NCBI RefSeq assembly: GCF_029023725.1
Contig: NZ_CP119075.1
Span: 3,405,501 to 3,469,500 of the forward strand
Reading direction: 5' to 3'
Length of the DNA: 64,000 nucleotides
Origin: Synoicihabitans lomoniglobus
GTDB taxonomy: Bacteria; Verrucomicrobiota; Verrucomicrobiia; Opitutales; Opitutaceae
Both the position numbers and the translations under genes were made by a program. Under the pieces are notes generated by a model. The model searched no databases. It worked only from the letters and a program-made list of their open reading frames with translations, and was not told the DNA's origin. This document shows positions 26,920-37,052 of the stretch, piece by piece (within the stretch, counting starts at the first letter, position 1; each line of letters starts with the position of its first letter).

Positions 26920-27843
26920 ATGCATCGCCTGCCACGCCTCTTCGCGTTTCTTTTCACCATGGTGTTCACCACCGCTGCCCTGCCCGCTCAGGATGAGACC
27001 CCGGCGGAGCCCTCGCCGATCGAAACCGAGTTTCTCGTCATCGACACGCGCATCCGCGAAAAAATCGCCGCCGGCAGCGAAGACTTCGCCGCCGAAGCGG
27101 CGGACTTCTCCGCCCTACTCGCCAAATACGCCGATGACTCCTCCGAGGATGTGGCCCGACTCAACCTCATGCACGCCATGTTCCTGCTCCAGGTCATGAA
27201 CGACGAGAAAGCCGCGTTCACCGCCTTGCGCGGCATCGCCACCAAGTATGCCGACACCGATATTGGCAACTACGCCACCGACCTCATCCAACGCGTTGAA
27301 CGCGCCATGGAAAAGCAGGCGCTGTCCGAACAACTCACCGGCCAACCCGCTCCGGAGATCGACTTCACCTGGTCAACCCAGGACGGCCTGACGCACCTCT
27401 CCGATCTCAAAGGCAAAGTCGTCGTGCTCGATTTTTGGGCCACCTGGTGCGGACCATGTGTCGCCACCTTTCCCCAGATCGCCGAACTACGGGCGCACTA
27501 CGACGCCGCCAACGTGGCCATCGTCGGTGTCACCAGTTTGCAAGGACGCGTTCACGGCCTGGAAGCCGCACCCATCATGACCCGCGACGATCCCGAACGT
27601 GAATACGCCCTCACCGCGGATTTCATGACCGCCAAGGACATGACCTGGACGGTCGCCTTCAGCGCCCAGAAAGTCTTCAACCCCGACTACGGTGTGTCCG
27701 GCATTCCGCACATGGTGATCATCGCCCCCGACGGCACCGTCCGTCATCCCGCGCTGCACCCCGCCATGCCGCACGCGGAAAAACTCGCCATGATCGACGC
27801 CATCCTGACCGAGTTCGACCTCCCCGTGCCCGCTCACAACTGA
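26920..27843 (+). CDS. TlpA-like periplasmic thioredoxin-fold protein
   Basis: A 307-residue exported thiol-disulfide protein. A signal peptide (LFAFLFTMVFTTAALPA, to about residue 24) is followed by a helical domain of about 110 residues and a thioredoxin/AhpC-TSA domain starting at QPAPEIDFTW, with the active site WCGPC near residue 178 and the cis-proline loop GVSGIPHMVIIAPDG. It probably reduces disulfides in the periplasm or helps cytochrome maturation; the extra N-terminal helical part is unassigned. It stands alone; the downstream region is repetitive. Confidence 0.82.
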   Translation: MHRLPRLFAFLFTMVFTTAALPAQDETPAEPSPIETEFLVIDTRIREKIAAGSEDFAAEAADFSALLAKYADDSSEDVARLNLMHAMFLLQVMNDEKAAFTALRGIATKYADTDIGNYATDLIQRVERAMEKQALSEQLTGQPAPEIDFTWSTQDGLTHLSDLKGKVVVLDFWATWCGPCVATFPQIAELRAHYDAANVAIVGVTSLQGRVHGLEAAPIMTRDDPEREYALTADFMTAKDMTWTVAFSAQKVFNPDYGVSGIPHMVIIAPDGTVRHPALHPAMPHAEKLAMIDAILTEFDLPVPAHN

Positions 27844-27989
27844 GCCGCCACTCCCTCGGACAATCGCACCACGACAGCGCGCGGAAAAATCACCCCACAA
27901 CCGCGCCACGACGACGCTACGATCGCACCAAGATCGCACCGCCTCCGGGCACCATCAAACCGCAACCCGCCCCGTCCTCAGCTCCGGAA

Positions 27990-28010
27990 GTGTAACCATA
28001 ATGGTTACAC
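27990..28010. repeat. 21-bp palindrome, copy 1
   Basis: Arms GTGTAACCAT and ATGGTTACAC around a central A. Flanking bases extend the symmetry to 29 bp (27986-28014). Confidence 0.85.
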
Positions 28011-28113
28011 TTCCGCCCCACACGTGACGCCACGCCCGCGACCGCGAACCACTCGCACCCCACCACCAGACATCGGTAAACGGGAGACTCTCTCCGACTC
28101 TTCGCCCGCGCCA

Positions 28114-28134
28114 GTGTAACCATTATGGTTACAC
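28114..28134. repeat. 21-bp palindrome, copy 2
   Basis: Arms GTGTAACCAT and ATGGTTACAC around a central T, inside the tandem array. Confidence 0.85.
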
Positions 28135-28237
28135 TTCCGCCCCACACGTGACCCCACGCCCGCGACCGCGAACCACTCGCAACCCACCACCGAACATCGG
28201 TAAACGGGGGACTCTCTCCGACTCTTCGCCCGCGCCA

Positions 28238-28258
28238 GTGTAACCATTATGGTTACAC
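28238..28258. repeat. 21-bp palindrome, copy 3
   Basis: Same palindrome with central T; it closes the tandem array 50 bp before the lysA stop codon. Confidence 0.85.
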
Positions 28259-28308
28259 TTTTGTGCGCTCGGAGGCGGGGGTGAGCTCGAGTGCGGACTG
28301 GGCTCGAT

Positions 28309-29568
28309 TCAGCTCAGTCCGGGGTAGTCCAAAGTGGCAAAATGGTCGGCCAGCGTCTCGGCCCGTCGGATGACGCGCCACTTGCCTTCGCGTTGCCACA
28401 GCACTTCGGCCGAACGCAGCTTCGCGTTGTAGTTGAATCCCATCGAGTGACCGTGCGCCCCACTGTCGTGAATCACCACGAGGTCGCCGATTTCCGGGTC
28501 CGGGATCTCCCGGTCGATGGCGAACTTGTCGTTGTTTTCGCACAAAGAGCCGGTGATGTCGTAAACCTTGCGCGGGGCGTCTTCGCGACCCGGCACCGTG
28601 ATGTGGTGATACGAGCCATACATGCCGGGGCGCATGAGGTTGGCCATGGAGGCATCCAACCCCAAGTAGTCCTTGTAGATCGCCTTTTTGTGCAGCACCC
28701 GGCCCACCAGATAGCCGTAGGGTCCGGTGATCATGCGGCCACACTCCATCGTGATTTTGATCGGTCCGAGCCCCTCCGCGACAATCGTCGCTTCGTAGGC
28801 CTCGCGAATCTTCCGCCCCACATAAGCCAGATCCACCGCGGTCTGTTCGGGGCGATAGGGGATGCCGATGCCGCCGCCGAGATTCAAGAACTCGCAACGG
28901 ACGCCCAGCGTGCGGTCCAACTCGACCACCAGGTCGAAGAGCATCTGCGCCGTCTCGACAAAGTAGTCCGGGTTGAGCTCGTTGGATGCCACCATCGTGT
29001 GCAACCCAAAGCGCTTCACTCCCTTGTCGCGCAGGATTCGATAACCCTCGAACAGTTGCTCCCGCGTAAAACCATACTTCGCCTCCTCGGGTTTGCCGAT
29101 GATGGCATTGCCCGCCTTGAGGGGACCGGGATTGTAGCGAAAACACAGGAGCTCCGGCAGCTTTCCGCCGAGCGCCTTTTCCAGATAGTCGATGTGGCTG
29201 ATGTCATCGAGATTGATGATCGCGCCCAACTCGGCCGCCTTTTGGAACTCGTAGGCCGGGGTGTCGTTGGAGGTGAAGACAATGTCCTCGCCCGTGATGC
29301 CCACCGCCTCGCACAACACCAACTCACCGTAGGACGAACAATCCCCCCCGAGCCCTTCTGCCTTGAGAGCCTGCATGACGTGCGGGTTGGGCAGCGCCTT
29401 CACCGCGAAGAAATTTTTGAAACCGCCCGGCACCCACGAGAACGCGTCGTAGAATGCCCGGGCATTGGCTCGCATCGCGCCCTCGTCATACACGTGGAAA
29501 GGCGTCGGCACCTCGGCGGCGATGGCTTCCAGTTGTTCTTTGGTGAAGGGGGAGCTCTTCTCAGTCAT
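28309..29568 (-). CDS. lysA: Diaminopimelate decarboxylase
   Basis: A 419-residue PLP enzyme of fold type III converting meso-diaminopimelate to lysine. The PLP lysine is in NFFAVKALPNPHV, followed by GGDCSSYGELVL, LNLGGGIGIPYRPEQ (PLP phosphate loop) and the C-terminal DITGSLCENNDKFA and HSMGFNYNAKLR. The sequence is a somewhat unusual LysA subgroup; carboxynorspermidine decarboxylase is an alternative in the same fold. ATG at 29568 is preferred to an upstream start that adds nine residues. The LysR regulator lies 121 bp upstream on the same strand and could control it. Confidence 0.82.
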   Translation of the reverse strand: MTEKSSPFTKEQLEAIAAEVPTPFHVYDEGAMRANARAFYDAFSWVPGGFKNFFAVKALPNPHVMQALKAEGLGGDCSSYGELVLCEAVGITGEDIVFTSNDTPAYEFQKAAELGAIINLDDISHIDYLEKALGGKLPELLCFRYNPGPLKAGNAIIGKPEEAKYGFTREQLFEGYRILRDKGVKRFGLHTMVASNELNPDYFVETAQMLFDLVVELDRTLGVRCEFLNLGGGIGIPYRPEQTAVDLAYVGRKIREAYEATIVAEGLGPIKITMECGRMITGPYGYLVGRVLHKKAIYKDYLGLDASMANLMRPGMYGSYHHITVPGREDAPRKVYDITGSLCENNDKFAIDREIPDPEIGDLVVIHDSGAHGHSMGFNYNAKLRSAEVLWQREGKWRVIRRAETLADHFATLDYPGLS

Positions 29569-29688
29569 GATAAGTGATAACGGTAAACGCTCCAACGCAG
29601 CGACCCGTTACCCGCTGTCAATGACGGAACGCGTTCGCCCGGCCCGGTCCCACGATCCGCCCCCACCATCAGGCTGCTTCCACGACTC

Positions 29689-30615
29689 TCAAGCGGCGGC
29701 CGTGCCGGTCGTCGCTTTCTGGCCGCACACCACGCGCAGCACCTCGACAAAGTTCAGGGCCAACGGCGATACATCCTGCCGTTTCCAGATCGCATACAAT
29801 TCCAACCGCAGGTCATCGCCGCGTTCTTTGATCGGCCGATACACGACCCCTTCAGTGCGTCGACGGCGCGCACTGGCCGCAGCCAAAAACGAGATGCCTT
29901 GATCACCTTCGATCATCGCGTGAATGGACTCGATACTGCTCACGCCCTTGAATCGTCCCGGTTTTACGCCACGATCCGTGCAGATTCTGCGAATCAGATC
30001 CCGGTGCATGGGGTGCGTGCCCGGATCAAAACACAGCAACCGTTCGCCCTCGAGGTCGTGCAACGAAACCCGGGAACGGTTCGCCATCGCATGGTTCTCG
30101 CCCATGGCCACGCAAATCTCGGTTTCCAACACCTTGAAACGCTCAAACTGATCGGGCAACGGCGTGCCGCTCTCGATGCTGAAGCCCACTTGGATTTTCC
30201 CCGTCTCCAACGCGCTGATCTGCTCCGGAAACAACATCTCTTCCAACGACACATCTACTTCCGGATAACGCGCATGGAAGGTCGACAATGCGGCCGGCAT
30301 GAAACTCGCCGAGATCGCGCTCACGTTGGCCACGGTCAGACTACCCCGCCAACCCGAGTGCGCTTCGCGCGCCATCACCGTCGCCCGCTCGGCGTGGGCG
30401 AGGATCTCCTGCGCTTCCGGTAAAAACACCGCCCCCGCATCGGTCAGCGCCACCCCGGCCGTGTTGCGCGCCAACAACTTCGCCCCGACATCGTGCTCGA
30501 GATCCTTGATCTGCTTGCTCAACGCCGGCTGCGCCACCCGCACCCGCTCCGCGGCTCGCCGGAAATTCAATTCCTCGGCGACGGCCACGAAGTATCGGAG
30601 ATGTCTGAGTTCCAT
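29689..30615 (-). CDS. LysR-family transcriptional regulator
   Basis: A 308-residue regulator with the N-terminal winged helix (LRHLRYFVAVAEELNFRRAAERVRVAQPALSK in parts) and the periplasmic-binding-like effector domain (LTVANVSAISASFMPAALSTF; VGFSIESGTPLP; DQGISFLAAASARR). It resembles CbbR/HcaR-like members but the effector is unknown. It is divergent from the MarR gene; the inverted repeat at 30623-30645 just upstream of the start is the likely self-operator. Confidence 0.88.
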   Translation of the reverse strand: MELRHLRYFVAVAEELNFRRAAERVRVAQPALSKQIKDLEHDVGAKLLARNTAGVALTDAGAVFLPEAQEILAHAERATVMAREAHSGWRGSLTVANVSAISASFMPAALSTFHARYPEVDVSLEEMLFPEQISALETGKIQVGFSIESGTPLPDQFERFKVLETEICVAMGENHAMANRSRVSLHDLEGERLLCFDPGTHPMHRDLIRRICTDRGVKPGRFKGVSSIESIHAMIEGDQGISFLAAASARRRRTEGVVYRPIKERGDDLRLELYAIWKRQDVSPLALNFVEVLRVVCGQKATTGTAAA

Positions 30616-30622
30616 CCCGCCT

Positions 30623-30645
30623 CTTGATACTCAATTGTTATCAAG
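30623..30645. promoter_or_regulatory. Inverted repeat between LysR and MarR genes
   Basis: CTTGATA (30623-30629) and TATCAAG (30639-30645) form perfect 7-bp arms with a 9-bp spacer, 8 bp from the LysR start. The size and position fit a LysR autoregulatory site or a MarR operator. Confidence 0.5.
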
Positions 30646-30697
30646 CCGCAAACGACAAAGTCATTCCGCAATGGGCCCGGTTGGATTAATGTAGGAC

Positions 30698-31201
30698 GTG
30701 TCCTCCTCATTCAGCATCTCCGTCGCCGAAGCGCCCCTCCTGGCTCTGGCCCGCGACTCCGGCCCCTGCCATGCGGCGGGTTGTGGCGCCATGTTTGAGC
30801 TGTTGAACACCAGCGAAAAAATCGGCGCGGCACTGCGGCGCGAGCTGGCCCGTCTCGAATTGAGCGCCACCGGTTTCAGCATTCTCGCCCTCGTTCATCG
30901 TCGGCCCACGACCCCTCTGGGTAACCGCGAACTGGCCGACAAACTCAACATCACGCCGCAAACGGTTTCCGAGACCCTCGCCCGCTTGGAGTTGACCCAT
31001 CTCATCACGCGTGTCCGCCGACCGGACCATCGTCGCAAGATCGCCATCGCACTCACGGCGCAGGGCCAGAAGACGATCATCGACGCCCTTCACAGCTTCG
31101 AGCGCACCATTCATCGGCTCATGAGCGCACTCTCTCCCCCCGAGCTCACCAGTTTGCGCGAACTTTGCGCCCGTCTCAATCCCGACCGCTCCCTTTCATG
31201 A
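30698..31201 (+). CDS. MarR-family transcriptional regulator of the RND pump
   Basis: A 167-residue winged-helix protein (LNTSEKIGAALRRELARLELS; NRELADKLNITPQTVSETLARLE; RRPDHRRKIAIALTAQGQ). The GTG at 30698 is chosen. Its stop overlaps the ATG of the adaptor protein gene by 4 bp, so it is the first gene of the efflux operon and probably its repressor. MarR proteins are usually released by aromatic compounds. Confidence 0.88.
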   Translation: MSSSFSISVAEAPLLALARDSGPCHAAGCGAMFELLNTSEKIGAALRRELARLELSATGFSILALVHRRPTTPLGNRELADKLNITPQTVSETLARLELTHLITRVRRPDHRRKIAIALTAQGQKTIIDALHSFERTIHRLMSALSPPELTSLRELCARLNPDRSLS

Positions 31202-32394
31202 AATCCACGTTTCGCTCCTCGCTTCTCACCGTATCGCGCCGCGCTACGCTTCTCACCGCCGCGTTGGTGACTTCGCTGATCTGGGTCGGCTGTTCGGGCG
31301 AGAAATCCGCCGCCGGCTCCCCGGCCGTCACCGCCGCCGCCGCACTGCCGGTCCACGTGCATGTCGTCGCCCCGCAAGCCGTGACCCTCACCCGCGAGTT
31401 GCCCGGCCGCGTCTCCGCCTCGCGGGTGGCTCAGGTCCGCGCCCGTATCAGCGGCATCGTGCAAAAGCGGTTGTTCACCGAGGGGACACAGGTCGAAGCC
31501 GGGCAGGTGTTGTTCGAAATCGATCCCGCGCCGTATCAGGCCGCGTTCGACAGCGCGCAGGCCAATCTCGCCCGCGCCGAGGCCGGACTCGCCTCCGCCA
31601 AACTGCAGGCCGATCGATTCTCCGGCTTGGTCGCCACCAACGCGGTCTCCCAACAAAACTACGACGACGCGGTCGCCCTGCATCTCACCCGCCAGGCCGA
31701 GGTCGCCGCCGCCAAGGCCGCGTTGAGCTCCGCCGAAATCAACCTCGGCTACACCCGCGTCACCGCGCCGATCTCCGGTCGCATCGGCCGGGCCGAGGTC
31801 ACGGAAGGTGCCTACGTGCAGCAAGCCACCGCCACGCTGCTCGCCGTGGTGCAACAACTCGATCCCCTCTACGTCGACCTCACGCAATCCGCCGATGACG
31901 TGCTCAACCTCCAAGCCGCCCTCGCCGCCGGCGAATTGAAGCCCACCGGCGACGGGGAACTCAGCTTTCAGATCGTCCTCGGCAACGGCAAAACTCACGC
32001 CGCCACCGGCTCGCTCCAATTCTCCGACGTCACCGTCGATCCCACCACCGGCACCGTCGGCTTGCGCGGCACGATTCCCAATCCCGACGCCACCCTGCTG
32101 CCCGGCATGTATGTGCGCGCCGTGCTCGATGAAGGCATCGCCCCCGCCGCGATTCTGGTGCCGCAATCGCTCGTGAGCCGCAACGCCCAAGGCCAGGCCA
32201 CCACCCTCGTGGTCAGCGGCGAAAACACCGTCGAACCGCGCGTGCTCACCACCGCGCGCACCGTCGGCAACCAATGGCTCGTCACCGCCGGTCTCACCCC
32301 CGGCGACCGCATCATCACCGATCAGTTGCAAAAGATTCGTCCGGGCATGCCGGTGCAACCGCAAGCCGCCGCCACCGCTTCCACCGAGGGTTAA
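31198..32394 (+). CDS. RND efflux periplasmic adaptor (AcrA/MexA-like)
   Basis: A 398-residue lipoprotein. The signal peptide ends in the lipobox region SLIWVGCSGE, so the Cys is lipidated and anchors it in the inner membrane. Barrel-sandwich and hairpin parts follow: VSASRVAQVRARISGIVQKR, coiled-coil hairpin (ANLARAEAGLASAKLQADRF), then LGYTRVTAPISGRIGRAEVTEGA and VDPTTGTVGLRGTIPNP. It bridges the pump and the outer-membrane channel encoded by the next two genes. ATG at 31198 overlaps the marR stop (ATGA). Confidence 0.9.
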   Translation: MKSTFRSSLLTVSRRATLLTAALVTSLIWVGCSGEKSAAGSPAVTAAAALPVHVHVVAPQAVTLTRELPGRVSASRVAQVRARISGIVQKRLFTEGTQVEAGQVLFEIDPAPYQAAFDSAQANLARAEAGLASAKLQADRFSGLVATNAVSQQNYDDAVALHLTRQAEVAAAKAALSSAEINLGYTRVTAPISGRIGRAEVTEGAYVQQATATLLAVVQQLDPLYVDLTQSADDVLNLQAALAAGELKPTGDGELSFQIVLGNGKTHAATGSLQFSDVTVDPTTGTVGLRGTIPNPDATLLPGMYVRAVLDEGIAPAAILVPQSLVSRNAQGQATTLVVSGENTVEPRVLTTARTVGNQWLVTAGLTPGDRIITDQLQKIRPGMPVQPQAAATASTEG

Positions 32395-32429
32395 TACCTT
32401 CATCAACGTATTAACTGAGGTCTCCCGTC

Positions 32430-35400
32430 ATGGCCCGTTTCTTTATCGATCGACCCGTCTTCGCCTGGGTCATTGCCATCGTCATCATGGTCGCCGGCGC
32501 ACTTGCCATTCGCACGCTGCCCGTCGCCCAGTATCCCAGCATCGCGCCGCCGCAGATCGCAATCGCAACCGCCTATCCCGGCGCCTCCGCCAAGACCATC
32601 GAGGACACCGTCACGCAGGTCATCGAGCAGCGCATGACCGGCCTCGATCATCTCCGTTACATGGAGTCCGGCAGCGATTCGTCCGGCGCCGTCACGGTCA
32701 CGCTGACCTTTGAGCCGGAAGCCGATCCCGACATCGCCCAGGTGCAGGTGCAGAACAAACTCGCCACCGCCACTGCCTTGCTGCCGCAGGAGGTGCAGCA
32801 GATCGGCGTGCGCGTTTCCAAATCCGTGCGCAACTTTCTGCTCGTGATCGGCTTTCGCTCGGTCGACGGGAGCATGTCCGACAAGGACATTGGCGACTTC
32901 GTGGTGAGCCAGATTCAGGAGCCGCTGAGTCGCGTCCCCGGCGTCGGCGACATCCAGAGTTTCGGCACGCAATACGCGATGCGCATCTGGCTCGATCCCG
33001 ATAAACTCGCCAACTACCACCTCATGCCGTCCGACGTGGCTGCCGCCATCCGCACCCAAAACGTGCAGGTTGCCGCCGGTCAGCTCGGCGGCAATCCCTC
33101 CGTCGCAGGGCAGTTGCTCAACGCCACCATGACGGTGCAGACCCGGCTCGAAACGCCGGAGCAATTCGAGGCCATTCTGCTGCGCGTCAACCCCGACGGT
33201 TCTCAAATCCTGCTCGGCGATGTCGCCCGCGTCGAACTCGGCGGCGAGAACTACGACCGCGAGGCCCGCTTCAATGGTCAACCCGCCGCGGGCATGGCGA
33301 TTCGCCCCGCCACCGGCGCCAACGCCCTCGACACCGTCGCCGGCATTCGCGCCAAGATCGACGAGTTGAAGCCCTTTTTTCCCGCCGGCATGGAGGTGGT
33401 GTATCCCCTCGATACCACGCCGTTTGTGCGGCTTTCCGTCGAGGAGGTCGTCAAGACCCTCGCCGAGGCCGTGGTGCTCGTTTTCCTCGTGATGCTGCTG
33501 TTCCTGCAAAACCTGCGGGCCACGCTCATCCCCACCATCGCCGTGCCCATCGTGCTGCTCGGCACGTTCGCCATCATGGCGGCGTTTGGGTTCAGCATCA
33601 ACACGCTCACGCTCTTCGGCGTGGTGCTCGCCATCGGACTGCTGGTGGACGACGCCATCGTCGTGGTGGAAAACGTGGAGCGGGTGATGACCGAGGAAGG
33701 ACTTTCGCCGAAGGAGGCCACGCGCAAATCGATGGATCAGATCACCGGGGCTCTAGTGGGTATTGCCCTGGTGCTCTCCGCCGTGTTTGTGCCGATGGCC
33801 TTCTTCGGTGGATCCACTGGCGTGATCTATCGCCAGTTTTCCATCACCATCGTATCGGCCATGGCGTTGTCCGTGCTCGTCGCGATCGTGCTCACGCCGG
33901 CGCTGTGCGCCACGATTCTCAAACCCGTCCGCAAGGGCCACCATTACCACGACAAGGGGTTCTTCGGCTGGTTCAACCGGGTCTTCGATCGCGGCACCAA
34001 TCGCTACGTCGCCGGGGTCGGCGGCATGATCAAACGACGCCTGCGCACGCTGGTCGTGTTCGCCGCTGTCATCGTCGGTATTGCCTGGTTGTTCGGCCGC
34101 CTGCCCACGGGCTTTCTGCCGAGCGAGGACCAAGGATTCCTCTTCGCCCAAGCTCAGTTGCCTCCGGGTGCCACCAGCGAGCAAACGCTCAAGGTGCTGG
34201 AGCGCATGGAACATCATTTCCTCGTCGACGAAGCTGAAAACGTGGAAGGCATGTTTGGCGTGACCGGATTCAGTTTCTCCGGCGTCGGACAAAACCAGGC
34301 CTTCGCCTTCGTGCGCCTCAAGGACTGGAGCGAACGCCAGCGCGACGACCAGTCCGTGACCGCGATCCAGAACCGCGCGCTCGGCAAGTTCATGCAGTTT
34401 CCCGACGCCCTCTCCTTTGCCTTCGCGCCGCCCGCCGTGCTCGAACTCGGCACCGCCGACGGCTTCGACCTGCGCCTGACCGACAACGGCGCGCTCGGCC
34501 ACGACGCCCTCATGGCCGCCCGCATGCAACTGCTCGGGCTCGCCGCCCAGGACCCGCGTCTGGTATCCGTGCGACCCAACGGTCTCGCCGACACCCCGCA
34601 ATACAAACTCGATATTGATCAACCGAAAGCCGCCGCGCTCGGCCTCTCGTTGGTCGACGTCAACAGCACGCTCGCCGCCGCGTGGGGGTCCTCCTACGTC
34701 AACGATTTCATCGACCGCGGTCGCGTGAAAAAAGTCTACCTGCAGGGCGACGCCCCATTCCGCATGACCCCCGAGGACGTCGATCGCTGGTTCGTGCGCA
34801 ACCACCAGGGCGAGATGGTGCCGTTCTCCAGTTTCTCGTCCGGTCGCTGGACCCTCGGCTCACCGAAACTCGAACGTTTCAACGGCATTCCCGCCGCCGC
34901 CATCGCCGGCGCCCCGGCTCCCGGCGTGAGCTCCGGCGAAGCCATGCAAATCATGACCGATCTCGCCGCGCAATTGCCCGACGGCATCGGACTCGAGTGG
35001 GCCGGTCTGTCCTACGAGGAACGGCTCTCCGGTTCGCAGGGGCCCGCGCTGTATGCGATCTCACTGCTCATCGTGTTCCTGTGTCTGGCCGCCCTCTACG
35101 AAAGTTGGTCGATCCCCGCCGCGGTGATTCTGATCGTGCCGCTCGGCGTCATTGGCACGTTGCTCGCCGCCTTCTGGCGCGACTTGCCCAACGACGTCTA
35201 CTTTCAGGTCGGACTGCTCACCATCGTCGGTCTGTCGGCCAAGAACGCCATCCTCATCGTGGAGTTCGCCAAGGTCGGTTACGACAAGGGGCTCAGTCTC
35301 GTCGACGCCGCCATGCAGGCCGCCCGCCAGCGCCTGCGGCCCATCCTCATGACGTCGCTCGCGTTCGGTCTCGGCGTGTTGCCGCTCGCGCTCAGTTCGG

Positions 35401-35567
35401 GCGCCGGTTCCGGCAGCCAAAACGCCATCGGCACGGGCGTCGTGGGCGGCACACTCACCGCCACCGTGCTCGGCGTGTTCTTCGTTCCTGTCTTCTTCGT
35501 GGTCGTGCTCCGGCTGTTCCGCGTCAAGCCCGCTCCCCTCAAAGCGGAGGGCTCCCACCATGCTTAA
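32430..35567 (+). CDS. RND multidrug efflux transporter (AcrB/MexB-like)
   Basis: A 1045-residue inner-membrane proton antiporter of the HAE1 type, with the usual two halves of six membrane helices around large periplasmic loops. Visible blocks: [20 protein letters not shown], the [16 protein letters not shown] loop, the TM4 Asp pair in [18 protein letters not shown] and [15 protein letters not shown] in TM10. It pumps amphiphilic compounds out through a tripartite complex; the spectrum cannot be read from sequence. The gap to the adaptor gene is 35 bp and the stop overlaps the channel gene. Confidence 0.93.
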   Translation: MARFFIDRPVFAWVIAIVIMVAGALAIRTLPVAQYPSIAPPQIAIATAYPGASAKTIEDTVTQVIEQRMTGLDHLRYMESGSDSSGAVTVTLTFEPEADPDIAQVQVQNKLATATALLPQEVQQIGVRVSKSVRNFLLVIGFRSVDGSMSDKDIGDFVVSQIQEPLSRVPGVGDIQSFGTQYAMRIWLDPDKLANYHLMPSDVAAAIRTQNVQVAAGQLGGNPSVAGQLLNATMTVQTRLETPEQFEAILLRVNPDGSQILLGDVARVELGGENYDREARFNGQPAAGMAIRPATGANALDTVAGIRAKIDELKPFFPAGMEVVYPLDTTPFVRLSVEEVVKTLAEAVVLVFLVMLLFLQNLRATLIPTIAVPIVLLGTFAIMAAFGFSINTLTLFGVVLAIGLLVDDAIVVVENVERVMTEEGLSPKEATRKSMDQITGALVGIALVLSAVFVPMAFFGGSTGVIYRQFSITIVSAMALSVLVAIVLTPALCATILKPVRKGHHYHDKGFFGWFNRVFDRGTNRYVAGVGGMIKRRLRTLVVFAAVIVGIAWLFGRLPTGFLPSEDQGFLFAQAQLPPGATSEQTLKVLERMEHHFLVDEAENVEGMFGVTGFSFSGVGQNQAFAFVRLKDWSERQRDDQSVTAIQNRALGKFMQFPDALSFAFAPPAVLELGTADGFDLRLTDNGALGHDALMAARMQLLGLAAQDPRLVSVRPNGLADTPQYKLDIDQPKAAALGLSLVDVNSTLAAAWGSSYVNDFIDRGRVKKVYLQGDAPFRMTPEDVDRWFVRNHQGEMVPFSSFSSGRWTLGSPKLERFNGIPAAAIAGAPAPGVSSGEAMQIMTDLAAQLPDGIGLEWAGLSYEERLSGSQGPALYAISLLIVFLCLAALYESWSIPAAVILIVPLGVIGTLLAAFWRDLPNDVYFQVGLLTIVGLSAKNAILIVEFAKVGYDKGLSLVDAAMQAARQRLRPILMTSLAFGLGVLPLALSSGAGSGSQNAIGTGVVGGTLTATVLGVFFVPVFFVVVLRLFRVKPAPLKAEGSHHA

Positions 35568-36945
35568 ATCCATCACTCCTTTTCTCGCCACGGCTTTGTT
35601 GACCGGCTGCTCGCTCGCTCCCCGCTATGAGCAACCCATCGCCCCGGTGGCAGCCACTTACCCGACCGGGTCGGACCGCGTCGACGGCCCGTCCATCGAC
35701 ACCCTGACCTGGTCGGAATTCTTCGGCGACGCCCGCCTGCGCGCCGTGATCCAACTCGCCCTGGACCACAACACCGACTTGCAGGTCGCCGCATTGCGGG
35801 TCGAGCGCGTCCGTGCGCTCTACAACATCCAGCGCACCGCCCTCATCCCCACGCTCAATGCCACCGGTGACGCCGTGCGCCAACGCACGCCCGGCGATCT
35901 CAACTCCACCGGCGCCCCCGTCACCACGAGTTCCTATCAGGTCGGTCTCGAAATCCCCTCCTACGAACTCGATTTCTTCGGTCGCGTCGCGAGTCTGCGC
36001 GATCAGGTGTTGCAACAATACCTCGCTTCCGAGGAAGCCGCTCGCAGCGCCCGAATCAGTCTCGTATCCGCGGTAGCCCGACAATATCTCGCCGCCCTCG
36101 CACTCGACGAACAATTCGCCCTCGCTCGCCAAACCTTTGCCAGCGCCGATCGCGCTTACGACTTGAACCGACAGTCCTTCGAAGCCGGCGTCGCTTCCGA
36201 ACTCGACCTCGCCACCGCCGAGGCCCAACGCGAGGCCGTGCGCGCCACCCTCGCCGCGATCGAGGCCCAACGCGATCAGGCGCACAACGCCTTGACCCTG
36301 CTCGTCGGCACGACGTTGCCAACCGACCTCCCGCCGGGCGGTTCGCTCGCCACCCAAAATCTCATCGCGGATCTGCCGGTGGGACTGCCGGCCGACCTGC
36401 TCACGCACCGGCCCGACATCCTCGCCGCCGAACACGTGCTGCAGGCCGCCAACGCCAACATCGGCGTGGCTCGCGCCGCGTTCTTCCCGTCGATCAAGCT
36501 CACCGCCAGTGGCGGCACGGCCAGCGCCGATCTGAGCGGGTTGTTCGAATCCGGTTCCGGCGCGTGGCGTTTCGCGCCGTCGATCACCGTGCCCATCTTC
36601 GCCGCCGGCGCGAACAAGGCGCGCCTCGAGGTCGCCGAAATCGAGACCCGTATCGAAGTGGCCAATTACCAACGCGCCATCCAGACCGCCTTCCGCGAGG
36701 TCGCCGACACGCTCGCCGTGCGCCGTTCCATCGCCGTGCAGATCGCCGCGCAGTCCGCCCGCGTGGCCGCCGCCCAACGTCGTTTCGATCTCTCCACCCA
36801 ACGGTTCGACGCCGGGGTCGACAGCTACCTCACGGTGTTGCTCGCCCAACAGGAACTCTTCGGTGCGCAACAGGCCCTCATTCAGGCCCGGCTCACCGAA
36901 TCGACCAATCTCACCGCGCTCTACGCCGCTCTCGGCGGCGGCTGA
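35560..36945 (+). CDS. Outer-membrane efflux channel lipoprotein (OprM/TolC-like)
   Basis: A 461-residue outer-membrane factor, NodT family. Lipobox [12 protein letters not shown] with Cys17 marks an OprM-type lipoprotein. Two TolC-like repeats are visible ([19 protein letters not shown] and [20 protein letters not shown] with [16 protein letters not shown]). The start overlaps the pump stop by 8 bp and a good GGAGG sits within the pump's last codons. It completes the tripartite pump with the two preceding genes. Confidence 0.92.
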   Translation: MLKSITPFLATALLTGCSLAPRYEQPIAPVAATYPTGSDRVDGPSIDTLTWSEFFGDARLRAVIQLALDHNTDLQVAALRVERVRALYNIQRTALIPTLNATGDAVRQRTPGDLNSTGAPVTTSSYQVGLEIPSYELDFFGRVASLRDQVLQQYLASEEAARSARISLVSAVARQYLAALALDEQFALARQTFASADRAYDLNRQSFEAGVASELDLATAEAQREAVRATLAAIEAQRDQAHNALTLLVGTTLPTDLPPGGSLATQNLIADLPVGLPADLLTHRPDILAAEHVLQAANANIGVARAAFFPSIKLTASGGTASADLSGLFESGSGAWRFAPSITVPIFAAGANKARLEVAEIETRIEVANYQRAIQTAFREVADTLAVRRSIAVQIAAQSARVAAAQRRFDLSTQRFDAGVDSYLTVLLAQQELFGAQQALIQARLTESTNLTALYAALGGG

Positions 36946-37052
36946 ATCGACGGTCGACCGCCCCGCAGTTCGGTATCGCCCCGCCCTCGGTTCCGGGTCG
37001 TAGTGGGCCAATTGGTATCCCCGTTGCGGTGATACGATCTGCGCCTCGTCCC

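Larger units (their letters stand above)
27844..28308. repeat. Intergenic 124-bp tandem repeat with three 21-bp palindromes
   Basis: Two nearly identical 124-bp units lie between 27990 and 28258. Each unit carries one 21-bp palindrome (starts 27990, 28114 and 28238; exactly 124 bp apart) and a common filler (CGCCCCACACGTGAC, CGCGACCGCGAACCACTCGC, CATCGGTAAACGG). The array lies between the convergent 3' ends of the thioredoxin-like gene and lysA, with no ORF of credible composition. The remaining bases 27844-27985 hold nothing recognisable. Confidence 0.8.

Noticed and set aside
25443-26972. A 509-codon minus-strand frame covering the small hypothetical and membrane protein genes.
   Set aside because: It overlaps three genes in both orientations and has random composition; the membrane protein on the same strand in another frame has two clear helices.
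27917-28247. Short open frames inside the 124-bp tandem array that could be read as small proteins.
   Set aside because: They repeat the same peptide because the DNA is repeated, and they contain the palindrome as coding sequence.
27990-28258. A CRISPR-like array, since a 21-bp motif recurs at regular 124-bp spacing.
   Set aside because: The sequences between the repeats are copies of each other, not unique spacers; no cas gene is near.
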